From Diphasiastrum complanatum (Eukaryota > Streptophyta > Lycopodiopsida > Lycopodiales > Lycopodiaceae), in contig CM055098.1 of NCBI GenBank assembly GCA_029204225.1, positions 54,157,942-54,221,941 of the forward strand: a stretch of 64,000 nucleotides of DNA, read 5' to 3'. Within the stretch, counting starts at the first letter, position 1; each line of letters opens with the position of its first letter. A program made the translations under genes and the position numbers. The notes under the pieces were generated by a model. The model made no database searches. It was not told where the DNA came from and saw only the letters and a list, made by a program, of their open reading frames with translations. Of the stretch, positions 1-11,102 are shown in pieces.

Positions 1-973
<973 letters not shown>

Positions 974-1061
<88 letters not shown>
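974..1061. repeat. Compound (CT)n(CA)n microsatellite
   Basis: About 33 bp of CT dinucleotides run directly into about 55 bp of CA dinucleotides without interruption. Confidence 0.98.
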
Positions 1062-1063
<2 letters not shown>

Positions 1064-1638
1064 ATCAAAACAATGTCAGTCAATCATATTCTCGATGACC
1101 ATTATTCAACATCTTTATTACAATTGTAAATGATATTTCAATTAATTAATATGACTCTATATAAGGTTATATAGGTCACACACCAACAACTAGAAAAAAT
1201 ATCATATAGGTCACATATCATTAAGGTCTTCAATATATCATAAATGCTATTGATCATGGATCTAAAGGACCCTATGCAACCACCATTAGGAGGTCACATG
1301 ACAAAAAATCATTTTTTTACTTTGACCATATAATTATGTCATGAAATCAAATCATATCTATGACACCTAGATTTTTAGCAAATCTAGATTTTCATGACAT
1401 CATCGATTTGATATAATATTGTGTCATAAAATCTCAAAAGATTTGTCAAATTAGTTGTTTAATAAAAACATGTACTATTATTATATCTCATGATTTTGTC
1501 TTTTATGTCAAATCTTAACAAAAATTAAAATTCATAAAAATATAAGATTTGTAAAAATTAGTTTTGTAAAAATTAAATACCATCATAATGACCCATGATT
1601 TTATCCTATATGTTCAATCACATTAAAAATTATGTTTT
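1062..1638. other. AT-rich non-coding spacer
   Basis: Very AT-rich. Short phrases around 'catgatttt' and 'gtcaaat' recur, but no ORF or terminal repeat could be recognised. Confidence 0.4.
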
Positions 1639-2341
1639 ATGTTTTTTCTTTATATTTTGGGTCAAATTTCAATTCGACACAAAAGGCAATTGATGAGAAG
1701 AGCCGTGAAGAATCCCAAGAATCCCATGAAGCCTAGATGGTGCTCCAAACGAGATTGGAGGAAGGTGAAAGGGGAATTGTTGCAAAACAATCCCCAAAAG
1801 TATGAACAACAACGTAGAGCCACCGCCGAGAAGATCTTAAAACATGGCCAAAGTCACTTGGGATCGGGAGGGAAGGGGCAATCTAGAGGCCCAATTTGTA
1901 AGTGCAATATTTTTTACTATGATTCTATTTTTGTAGTGAGATTGCTAATGTTTTTTATTGCTAAACTATATTGTCTTGCTAAACTATGTTTTTTTGTTGA
2001 ATGTAGCTTGGTGATTTTGGAAGACACATGACCACGACGGAGTACAAACAAGACTACGATCATGGATATGCCGGCCTTAAAGCTTTTATGGAATCCCATG
2101 GATTGTATGCAATCATAAACTCTTGACCTTTATTGTTTTGTGATTGGTGGTTTACAATTAAGTTTAATCTCAATTTAATCGAATCTTTGATTCTATTTTG
2201 TAGAGAGGCTTTGGAACTTCAAGCGTTCATGATGTGGAGGAAAATGTGAAAGATATTGAGGAGGAAAATGTGGAAGAGAATGTAAATGAGAGCGAAGGGG
2301 AGTTTGAAGATGTGGACACCAATGTAAACCTACAAGACTAA
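1639..2341 (+). pseudogene. Unrecognised gene-like fragment, possibly spliced
   Basis: I do not recognise the product. A basic segment (about residues 15-75 of a 130-codon frame, rich in Lys/Arg, with WCSKRDWRKVKGELL) runs to about 1898. A GT-AG interval could then join it to 2007-2107, which reads LGDFGRHMTTTEYKQDYD, and a second to 2203-2341, an acidic Glu/Val/Asn-rich tail ending in TAA. The exon phases do not join cleanly: one choice gives an immediate stop. It may therefore be a degenerate copy. A basic region followed by an acidic tail is seen in plant transposon-encoded and chromatin proteins, but no named family can be supported. Confidence 0.3.
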
Positions 2342-3498
2342 GGAAGTGAGGAGGGAGGAAGTGATGATGAGTAGAACTTTAAACTTGCAATGTATGAAGG
2401 GGGAGTTCACTTTCTCATCAATGTACTTTTGTTGAAATCAATATAATGTTTTTCCACTACATCATTCTTGCAAAAATGTTGAATGCATATGTTTTTAATT
2501 CATGAATGCAAATGTATAGTCTATTGAATGCAAATGTATCTATTGATGAATTCAATGCAATCTATAGCCTATTGAATGCAAATGTATCATTTGCTAAATT
2601 CAATGCAATGTATCTATTTTAGCACATGATTTGCATGCTAGAATGCACAATGGAAAGTAATGGTAACCACAATACAATGCATCAATAGATAGCACATTAA
2701 TTTATCAACTAAACATCAAATGAACCAAAATAAATGTGAATTTATCTTTACTATTGTAATGCCTCATAGAAGGTCTCATTACATGTTGGTTTGCTATGTG
2801 TGTGATTTCTAACTTAGTTGCTTTTGCTATGCTCTTGTGTCTTTGGAGAGGAGAGAGAGGGGAAGGTCTAAGAGAGCTCCCTTGCCTTATTGTGGTTGCT
2901 TGTATGGTAAAGTAGGGTGGTTAGAGTAGGTTTTGCAAGCTAACTTCACAAGGGAAGCACTTAAATTCCCTTGGGAAGGAATCAATGCGTGACAGGTGAA
3001 CTAGGTTGCTATAACTATATGTCCATATCCAATGTGATTAATAATTGCAATGCTAAATATAACCATGGAGGTAAATTAGAATAAAATTAGTCAGTAGGAT
3101 GGTTAATTAGATGGCTTAAACAACCATGCTATATTTGTAAATATCAAAATTACAATAATAGTTTCAAGGCCTAGTTTAGCTAAATAAGGTCCCAAACTCA
3201 TAGCACAAAGGACCACTATAAATAGCTAAGAGCATGCTAAATCTGGGGGCTATTCTACATTTGTCATTTTTGAGCTCTATGCATTCTTGAAGCTTCTCTT
3301 TGAGAGCTTTTTTATGTGTTTTATGGTTGATGTGTCTAAAATTACATGAGAGCTTTGATCATTCTCCAGATTCAGGCCCAATGTATCGAATGATCAATCA
3401 TGATGATGAATGCTATCGTACGTTGCCTAATTTGGTGAAGGTTTGCTAATTTTATCTAGTTTCTTGATTTCTTGTTTTGCCATGCTAATTTAACGTTT
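2342..3498. other. Intergenic, no recognised feature
   Basis: AT-rich. Around 2480-2620 the phrase 'attgaatgcaaatgtat' recurs about three times as a loose tandem array. No coding potential was seen. Confidence 0.4.
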
Positions 3499-3671
3499 AA
3501 GATTGAATTAGATCGTCCATCACAGTGGGGTAGAGTTGTTGACTACCACCAAAAAGGTGCAGGCTCGAATCCCGACCATTGTGTAGTGACATCTAAGGAT
3601 ATTAGCTCTGTAAATGGCATTGCCAAGATATGTTGTATATAACGACAAAAGAAAAAAAGATTGAATTAGAT
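3499..3671 (+). mobile_element. tRNA-derived SINE with 15-bp target-site duplications
   Basis: A roughly 143-bp body (3514-3656) lies between perfect 15-bp direct repeats AAGATTGAATTAGAT at 3499-3513 and 3657-3671. The body has an RNA polymerase III A-box-like sequence (TGGGGTAGAGTTGTTGA, 3525-3541) and a B-box-like sequence (GGCTCGAATCC, 3562-3572) at tRNA-like spacing, a non-tRNA 3' part and an A-rich end (AAAAGAAAAAA). This is the standard architecture of a plant tRNA-type SINE mobilised by LINE machinery. The perfect target duplication points to a fairly recent insertion. It is not a tRNA gene, because no cloverleaf can be folded around the boxes. The SINE family was not identified. Confidence 0.85.
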
Positions 3672-4737
3672 GTTTGAATGCTAAGATTGGCACATGTTTC
3701 TTCATGTGGAAAATCCATGCACATTTTGATATTATACATCAACAAATATGAATAGCAGAGGTCCACAAATGATGATACCATAATGATGCATCAATACTAT
3801 GCTAACAAGTTTCTTCTTGTATTGTGTATTGAAAATTTTCCAACATGTAAGTTTAGAAGTGGTTAATTTTTCTCCTTAGTGTCCTCATTTGGTAATTTTG
3901 GTAATTGGGTGGTGAATTGAAGTCACACTCTCAAAGTCCTAACCAACTCACCACTTATTGGGCATAATTTGTTGAGACTCATATTAACATGTGATCAAAT
4001 AATTGATTCAAGAAAATGACTAATAACTCAAAAATTAATTACAAAAATGTAATCATGTCAATCTACATTTCAACCATTTGAGCAACAAAATCATATATTA
4101 AAATATATAGATGTTCCTACTCCTCTCCACAAACATTCATGTTAAAGATATCTCATGTGCATTAGAGAGGTTGATACCACAAAATACATATCATCTTATT
4201 AGTCTCCTTCCTTTTTTGATGTGAACACTCTACATTTGATGCTAATATAATTTTCAAATATTATCAGGGGGAAAGAAAAACATGCAGTTTAAAAAACCGT
4301 TCTTGTTCCAAAATTGAAAATCCTATTGTAAGAGGGCAGATGTAACAAATCCACACAGCTCTCAACGTTATCTCTGATTTACAGCTACGGCAACACAGAT
4401 AGATGGGCACAAGTAGTATCCACCGTTATGAATTTTTGTTTTTTTTGAGTAAGTAAATACTCAGAATCGTGTATGGCAAATGAGCATCGAGAGAGGCATG
4501 AGACACAGACCCTTGTCCTGTAAAGCAGTTACTTGATGAGCGATTTCAAGCCCTCCAGACTTGCCCTGTGGCATGCACAAGCGATTTGTCTCAATAGCAA
4601 GATGCAACCAGAGATTAACCCACTTCAGCGTTTCAAATTTCAGGTCTGTTTACTTTCAAAACAAAGGGGCTGTACGATCAGTTCTTTGTAGATTAATCTG
4701 TCTGCAAAATCTCAGAATTGCTCAAGCGACATTCTAA
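3672..4737. other. Intergenic region downstream of the SOFL-like gene
   Basis: No coding region is seen. The part nearest 4737 probably includes the 3' untranslated region and terminator of the minus-strand gene, but no poly(A) signal can be assigned with confidence. Confidence 0.4.
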
Positions 4738-5846
4738 CTACCAAGAGAAATTGGAACAGGATGGATTCACCTCAAAAGCATAATCATGGTTGAGCTTAAG
4801 GAAGTTGTGAACTATTCGTTCAAGCGACTTAACATATTCAGTAGCAACTACCAGCAACTCCTCCTGGCCTAGCTGCAAAGAAACGCGAATTTTGTTTTCC
4901 TGATGAATCCAAATGTTGAAAAAATCCAAAAGAATGATCTTAATTCATAACAGATTGAGTAAGAAATTTGGATTAGGTCTTAGAAATTGCCAATGATTTC
5001 TGTCACAGACTTTGCTCTTGAAGTTAAATAGCAACATTTATTCAAGAATTTGTCCCTGATTTCCATCAATCCAACCTCTTCACAATAGGGAATCAATTGT
5101 TGAAGTGCTGCCAAACGATCTTCGACGGCATCTAACTCCTGCTTCAAGTGAGGTTCAAATCATACAAACAAGTTCGTTCCATAAGATGACATGAAAGACA
5201 AGTTCAGAAGTAGCGCAGCATCCATGAAAAGTAGATAATTGTATGGGAAACTATAGATCATACAAAAGCTTTAGAATATTTTCAGCCTTGTCCCGCATAC
5301 TTGTATATGTTTTGTGAGTTGCCTTTGCTGCTGACATCTCTTCTTTCTTCTTTTTCCCTCCTCAGATTGCATTCTTGGTGGAACTGCGGACATTGACTCC
5401 GAGCTTCTAGTGGACTCCCAGGGATCATGACCACAAAAAGGCCGAAGCTCTTCATCTTCCAGAATATTTTCATCAACCATATGCTTTTCAAGTTGTTGTT
5501 CCGAATCGTGACAACAGACTGGAAACTGAGGACCAGAAGATGCATCCGAAGCTATTGAAGGATCTTCATGATCTGTTACTATTGTTCCTTGTCGATGGCT
5601 CAGACCGTGAGAGATATCGGAGACGATTCTTGGAATCATGCCTTGATGGCCAATCTTTAAGAAGCTTTCTGTTACAGACTGCTCCAAGTATGCTGTCCAG
5701 CCTGACTCAGAGGATATACTATCATCCTTATGCCGCAAACACTTAGGACTTCTGGCATAAGAACCTTCATTCTTGGAGCTGCAATCGTCAGTGAGGTCGA
5801 CCAGCTTGACAATATTCAAACAATTCATATCACATACAGGAAGATT
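4738..5846 (-). CDS. SOFL-like (SOB FIVE-LIKE) protein, spliced, 5' end uncertain
   Basis: Seen: exon 5846-5301 starts after an ATTTTTCAG acceptor, and its first Met is residue 7 of this exon. It carries ESGWTAYLEQS and, further on, DPSIASDASSGPQ. These match the two signature boxes of plant SOFL proteins (SGWTxYL and SMVSDASSGP). A Lys/Arg-rich stretch (GKRRKKRCQQQRQ) follows, like a nuclear-localisation signal. Phase-0 splicing links it to 5138-5007 (ELDAVEDRLAALQQLIPY, coiled-coil-like) and, after a TTTCTTTGCAG acceptor, to 4872-4738 (LGQEELLVVATEYVKSLER, stop TAG). Known: SOFL proteins are small plant nuclear proteins linked to cytokinin levels. Odd: the model is about 270 residues, longer than I expect for the family. 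The donor at 5007 (TCT|GTGACA) is weak; if unused, translation stops in frame at 4980. Further 5' exons may lie beyond 5846. Confidence 0.65.
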
Positions 5847-7402
5847 CTGAAAAATATGGTGTTTCAATTTTTTGCAGTTTTGTTGGGCAACTCTCCAAGA
5901 ATATTGCTTGCTATTGATGAACCAGATTTTCAACGGGCACGATGCTGTGAAGACAAAGGTAAGGAAACAGGACTTTATATACACCCAACGTTTTGAGTTG
6001 AAGTAGACAATTTCATCCTGTCCTCTACAGGCATATTGTGATTCAGCACCTGAATTGAAGAGCGCAACAGCCAATCAGTTGGTGGTTGGTAATGTAACAC
6101 CTAAATACTGCAGGCTGCATCCCTTGTATCTAAATGTAGAGTCGCAAGTATTATTGAAGCTTCGTTTGGAAGTTAGGTTTGATGCTTAGATCTCAAAGAT
6201 AGAATTCACAAAACTTTGAGACAAATGTACCCCAGACCGGTGGAAAGCAAATCGAGTAAAATCTCTAGGAGAAAAGAGATTTTTTAGATGGCAATAGGAC
6301 TAGCCATCGAATAAGAGAACAGCTCGGCTTCCATACCTCTTGACCGTTTATATCTATTATATGAGTTTGACAAGCACATTTGTATTATGAGTTGCAAGAT
6401 TGAGAAACATAGTATTCTTGTAAGATTTACTGCACTAACATATGGTGGAATAACTGTTGGCCTTTTCACCTGCGTAAAGAATTAAAGATCTTTGTTTCGT
6501 AAGCAAATACTGCAGGCATACAGCCATACATATCCGAGCATACTTTTTTAGTATAAAAAAACGTAATACCACAAGAAGTAAGTGGTTAAAAACGTCTAAC
6601 TGGAGTATGCTTGCAACAAGCGATTATAGTACTAGTAACAACAAACATAATTCATTCTAATCAGCCAAGACGCAAGTGTCTATAGCTACAGTCCACTTAG
6701 CTACCTCTATACTAGCAAAAACTACACAATTGTGATTGCTCGAGATCCGGTAACTCTGAAGCCAAAATTCAGCAAACTTCCGAGACACGATTAGCTAAGG
6801 AAGATGCCAAGGGTATTAAAAACTATAGATTGATAGCTGGTGCCGATGGCTATGGGCCTGGGAACGTGGGGAGTGGGGAACCTTTGCAGATGGATTGCTG
6901 GTGGAGAGTAAAGTGGATGGCGACGGGGACTGATGCTCCTCAACCTACCTGAGCGCGTAGACTGATCGGCTAGAAGAGATGAGAAATGGGCGATGGAGAC
7001 TAGTGATGGGAGTGGATGGGTCATCATCGGTTGCCCAGTCACATGCAGGTGTTTGCTGAGCCGGCTGCAATCGCAGGCTGGGACCGGTTGCATGATGCAT
7101 CTGCAATCAGTCTCCAAGAGCATTTGGTATTTCTCACATTTTCCAAACATTTATATTAGGCCCACATGAACCACTTTAGAGAGGTTGAGCACTTCCATAA
7201 TGTGATAGTGCACTCAAGGTTCTTCTAGTAAGTGTCCAACATGAATCTATGGTCCTTAGTCCCTACTAGAGTCAACCTTTCATAAGCATACACCTTGGGA
7301 GTATCCAATATCACAATAGAAAATAGCACACTAAAAGATAACGAGTATCCACTCTTTGACTCGTTGAGGGTGACATTGTGCTAGACATCGTTCGGACAAT
7401 TG
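5847..7402. other. Region upstream of the SOFL-like gene
   Basis: Probably holds the promoter and possibly 5' exons of the minus-strand SOFL-like gene. The open frame continuing from 5846 to 6074 is intron-like (Cys/Phe-rich with no SOFL features). A GC-richer stretch at 6830-7110 has an open minus-strand frame without recognisable domains. No other gene is supported. Confidence 0.35.
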
Positions 7403-7403
7403 C

Positions 7404-7748
7404 TCAATGTAGCCTGTTAAGATGGAACCTTATGATCCCGTAAAGTTGCCTTAAATGGCATAATTTGGTACTTTTGAAAAGTATGAGCAATAAATACCTT
7501 ACAAATTTGTAAGGTATTTTTGCTATTTTTAGAAAGTTTGAGAAGCACTATATTTTTGTAATGTTCAGTTGCTATTCTTAGAAAGTCAAATGAAATCTGA
7601 ATCTGCTATTTTTAGAAGTCAACTTTCTAAAAATAGACAAAAAATTTTAAAAAAAAAATCTACTGGCATTTACGGAGGGGAAGGCCCCCGCCCTGGGGCC
7701 TTCCCCCTTACTAAACCCTCAATGTAGCCTGTTAAGTTGGAACCTTAT
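7404..7748. repeat. 285-bp AT-rich interval between 30-bp direct repeats, with strong hairpins
   Basis: The 30-bp sequence at 7404-7433 (starts TCAATGTAGCCTG) is repeated at 7719-7748 with one mismatch. Inside are a perfect 28-bp palindrome (7492-7519, arm AAATACCTTACAAA), a looser one near 7604-7634 (arm CTATTTTTAGAA), and a 12-bp GC-rich hairpin: GGGGAAGGCCCC (7677-7688), loop CGCCCT, then GGGGCCTTCCCC (7695-7706). CTAA follows at 7711-7714. This looks like a small inserted element or a duplication product. The hairpin followed by CTAA recalls a Helitron 3' end, but the base after CTAA is A rather than the expected T, and no 5' TC end was found. Confidence 0.5.
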
Positions 7749-8805
7749 CCCTACACCCTAGAAAATAGGTTGCTCAACCAGTATTTAACTTAGGCTATGG
7801 GAAAACATTGGTTTGAGGGTGGAAAGGTTTGTACGATGTAAAACATCATATGCCATATAGGTTTTTTTAACATTTGTTTTCTTTATAGCCGATGTGTAAT
7901 GCCCCAAACTTTCTCTATCATAAAAAAAATGAAATATAGAATGTTTGGAAACATAAAAAAGAAAAGACATATTATCTACAAAGGGATAATTTCTTTTTAA
8001 CTATTAACACTCATTCTTGGGAGTAGCAAAAACAGTTAGAGCCTTAACACTTGGATAGTTAATGTGTATCCAACCTTTGATTCGTTGAGGGTGATAGTGC
8101 GACAGACTGTGAAAAATTGTCAACTAGTTTGCTTGTCTATTTTTAGTTAAATGGAGACCAAACTTGTACATATGATACATCAAATATCATAAATGTATAG
8201 GTGATTTAAAAAGTATTAATTATTATTTTTAGAGAACTTTTCTTAGAAGCTATAGACCTTAAGTCCCACAAAATAGCTTTTATTTGATGTAATTTGGCCA
8301 TATGGACCAAAACTGATAGTTTAGGATTCATATTATTATTTTACGGCTATATGAGTTTAGAGAGAGGAAAGAGAGTCATCTCTCATGCCTATAATTCATG
8401 GAGGTGTTTGACTGACTCGATCATTGTACTGGAGAACATTTCTTGGACTACTATTTGATTTTGCTCTTTTCTCTATATTTGTTTTGGAGATGGTTGGGGT
8501 AGCTAGTTTTAGTTGCTACTAATGAATGCATTAAGAATTCCCACCAATTCGGCCATCTACAAAATCTAATTACGAAAATCAATAATTTAAGGTTAGGTGT
8601 AGATCTACAAGATGCCAAAATCTCTAGACCTCGAGGTATATCTTAAGACTCTTTTTCCTAACTTCCAATGAGCCTCACTAGGATCTTGCTTAAATTGATT
8701 GAATCTAGCAACACAATAGCTAGAATCTCCAAATAAGAGATCCTATTAGCTTCCTATAGAGAGTTATGTCCTTGAAGGACCTTTCATTACCTCTTATAGT
8801 TCGCT
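7749..8805. other. Intergenic, diverged direct repeat
   Basis: No gene is seen. Sequence around 8062-8094 (GTATCCAACCTTTGATTCG and following) is a diverged copy of about 7341-7375, so part of this region is an old local duplication. Confidence 0.4.
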
Positions 8806-9663
8806 TTACATGTAGAAGCCAGTGGCTTGCGAATGTGACTTGGATGAGCTCTGATCATCCTTTGTGCTGGTTGAAGACGCTTGAGTCTTGTGCCCTTGAT
8901 CTACGTTCATCATTTTGGTCTTCTTCGCTTGTGGAAGCACTGTCGGTGATTGAGACTTGTTACTTTCTGTGTTTGAGCCCAGATCTGGATGGAGCCTTGC
9001 AGCATAAGCTTCTTCTACGCTTGATGACTTTCTTGCCTTTTGCAGACTCTTTCTCCTTCTCCTTTGCAGGTGGTGTCGCTCCTCTTCAACCCCTACTTCT
9101 GTTGTTGTCCCCTGAACACTTTTGCTACCTTTCTTCTGAGGTGTGATCTTCTTTGACGACGCTAGCATAGAGGCTTTCGATTGTTCCTCTTCCCGAGTAG
9201 CTGCATCTAGCTCAGTTATAATCTGTAACTGCCTCAACTACTTGTCCCCAGCACTAGCAAGACTACCTTTAGGTCATGGCGTTGGATCCGTGATTGTGTA
9301 ATGTCAAAGAGCAGGTAACCCAAGGTGGTGAAGGTCTGCTTCTTGCTAATTCCTTCATGCAAAAAATTTGCTATCGTGCCAGCCCAGTTGTAGAGTGCGA
9401 CTCTTTGCACAATTGATTCTGCTAGCAGCAAAAAAAACTAACATATGAATGCAGTTCACTTTCGTTTTCTACTTGTGTATATACTTGGTTAGGTATGCAC
9501 ATACTATAGCGAGATCTTTGCTCTTGATGGCCTCTAACAGGTAGCCATCTTTGTTCTTGTGCTTGTCCACTGAGGTATCTAGGAATTGGAGATGCTGAGT
9601 GCTCTCTAGCTCTTTCAGCTTCTTGGTGATTCTGATTGGTCCTTCTAGAAACCCCAACTCCAC
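8806..9663 (-). pseudogene. Retroelement-associated ORF remnant, function unrecognised
   Basis: Three consecutive minus-strand open frames (9663-9469, 9431-9234, 9237-8806) read like one broken protein. An N-terminal part (GPIRITKKLKELEST) is followed by a hydrophobic segment (YNWAGTIANFLHEG, TLGYLLFDITQ) and then a Lys/Ser/Gln-rich C-terminal tail (KKITPQKKGSKS, RRRRKSLQKARKSSS). No catalytic motif is visible. The style resembles the extra ORFs of plant gypsy-type or non-autonomous LTR elements, but that is inference. A CACTA-like end begins at 9661 and may have truncated the 5' side. Confidence 0.35.
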
Positions 9664-10291
9664 TACTACAAAAAATGATTATAGTGACAAAAGTTTGTGA
9701 TGCTTATTTAGAAAAAAATAAATGTCGCTTCACAATTTTAATAGTGAAATATTTATTTTTACAATTGTCGCAACAAACGTCGCATGGCGATATCTTAATC
9801 ATCATCGTGCGACAAACAATATTTGACGCTTTGTGATACTTATTTTAGCAACATTTAGGCGACGTTTAACTGAAGCCCAAATAGTGACTATTTTACAAAA
9901 AAGGTCGCCACACAATGGTATGTGAATCGGTCCAAAATCTGAATTCCAAATTGAGATTTTGCGTAGCAATGTTTTAGCGATGGTTATTTAGCGTCGCTAC
10001 GCGACGTGCAAATAGAGCGACATTTCAACAATGTCCAAGTGATGAATAAGCGTCTCCATGACATAAATGTCGGCCATCAACGTTGTAAAAACATTGCAGA
10101 CTGTAAAACCTGAGGGATGGTTTTTTAGGAGCGATGGTTACTTAGTGTCGCTACAGGATGTCCAAATAGAGCAATGTTTTAGTGATGTCCAAGCGACGAA
10201 TAAGCATCTCCATAGCAGAAATGTCGCCCGACGATGTTGTAAAAACATTGTAGATAGTAAAACCCGAGGGATGGTTTTTTAAGAGCGATGG
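9661..10291 (+). mobile_element. CACTA-like non-autonomous element end with subterminal repeats
   Basis: The segment opens with CACTACTACAAAAAATG, like the terminal inverted repeat of plant CACTA elements. It continues with many short copies of GCGAC/GTCGC in both orientations (for example ATGTCGC, GCGACAAAC, GGCGACG), as expected of CACTA subterminal arrays. No matching inverted terminus was found to the right, so the element is truncated or its right end has diverged. No transposase is encoded here. Confidence 0.5.
9977..10291. repeat. 154-bp tandem repeat, two copies
   Basis: Units start at 9977 and 10131, and a third begins at about 10285 and stops. The landmark GAGGGATGGTTTTTTA occurs at 10112 and 10266, exactly 154 bp apart. 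Each unit carries GTCGCTAC and AAACATTG phrases, so the array belongs to the CACTA-like subterminal region. Confidence 0.9.
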
Positions 10292-10702
10292 TTTGGTGAT
10301 GGATGTATTAATGTCGTTGGGTGACATATAATGCAAGTATTGAGTATGTAAGTCTTGATATGATATCTTGGTGGAGCTGATGGTATCATTGATGATGCAC
10401 ATTGGTGTGGAACTTGAGGAACTAATTATGGACTTCTTATTGCTTGTGACTCTAGATCTTGTTGTTTGATTCTTGATAAGCAACATTCAAGGGATGATTT
10501 TATGGAGATTTTAGTATTAATAATGTTAAAAATATCACTTCTAACTTGATGTACCTTGTACATCTCAAGTTGATTGATCTTGATAGGATCTCACATGTGT
10601 GGAGTCTGTTCCCACGTGTGAAAGAATGTACATAAGTCACTTTTAAGAAGTTAGATTGATTTTAGCTTGATCTACACTAGTGTGAAATTGACCTTTGAGT
10701 AG
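10292..10702. other. Spacer with LTR-like palindromes
   Basis: No gene. TCACATGTGTGGA and CCCACGTGTGAAAG near 10590-10625 resemble the CACGTG-centred palindromes of the LTR families further right, so this may be an eroded LTR or a 5' part of the adjoining copia fragment. Confidence 0.3.
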
Positions 10703-11090
10703 AACTCTTTAGAAAGCTAATAGGCTCCTTAATCTATTTGACAATCACTAGACCAGATTTGAGTTATAGTGTAAGCAAGTTAAGTCACTATATGCAAGGT
10801 CATTTGATGCATCATTGGAAAAGTGCCAAGAGAGTGCTTAGATATGTCTCTTCTACTAGATTTTTTGGCATTCTCTATCAAGGATCTAACTTGTACTTGA
10901 GAGCATTTTTGGATTCAGATTTTACAGGAGACAAGATGGATAGAAGATACATAAGTGCATTTGTCACTTTTCTTTGTGGAGGAGTGATATCTTGGCTTTC
11001 CAAAAAGCAAGATACAATTTCTCTTTCCTCTTGTGAAGCCGAGTACAAGGCATTGACTTCAACAACCAAAGAACTCCTACGGCTAAGAAG
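10703..11090 (+). pseudogene. Ty1/copia RT end and RNase H fragment
   Basis: The frame reads LIGSLIYLTITRPDLSY (end of the reverse-transcriptase region), then HHWKSAKRVLRYVSST, DSDFTGDK and SLSSCEAEYKAL, the canonical copia RNase H landmarks in the right order. It lacks everything upstream and breaks just after the SCEAEY box. It meets an oppositely oriented copia element whose own RNase H is also cut, so the junction is a rearrangement and not the end of one element. Confidence 0.85.
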
Positions 11091-11102
11091 ACACAGGATG
11101 AT

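Noticed and set aside
3525-3600. A tRNA gene
   Set aside because: A and B boxes are present, but no acceptor stem or anticodon arm folds, and the whole unit has SINE structure with target duplications.
6791-7150. Minus-strand 119-codon ORF
   Set aside because: No domain or splice support; it coincides with a locally GC-richer stretch that lowers stop frequency.
7677-7714. Firm Helitron 3' end call
   Set aside because: The hairpin and CTAA are suggestive, but the base after CTAA is A, no 5' TC end was located, and no replicase is present.
9977-10291. CRISPR-like repeat-spacer array
   Set aside because: The units are contiguous 154-bp tandem repeats in eukaryotic transposon DNA; there are no short repeats with unique spacers.
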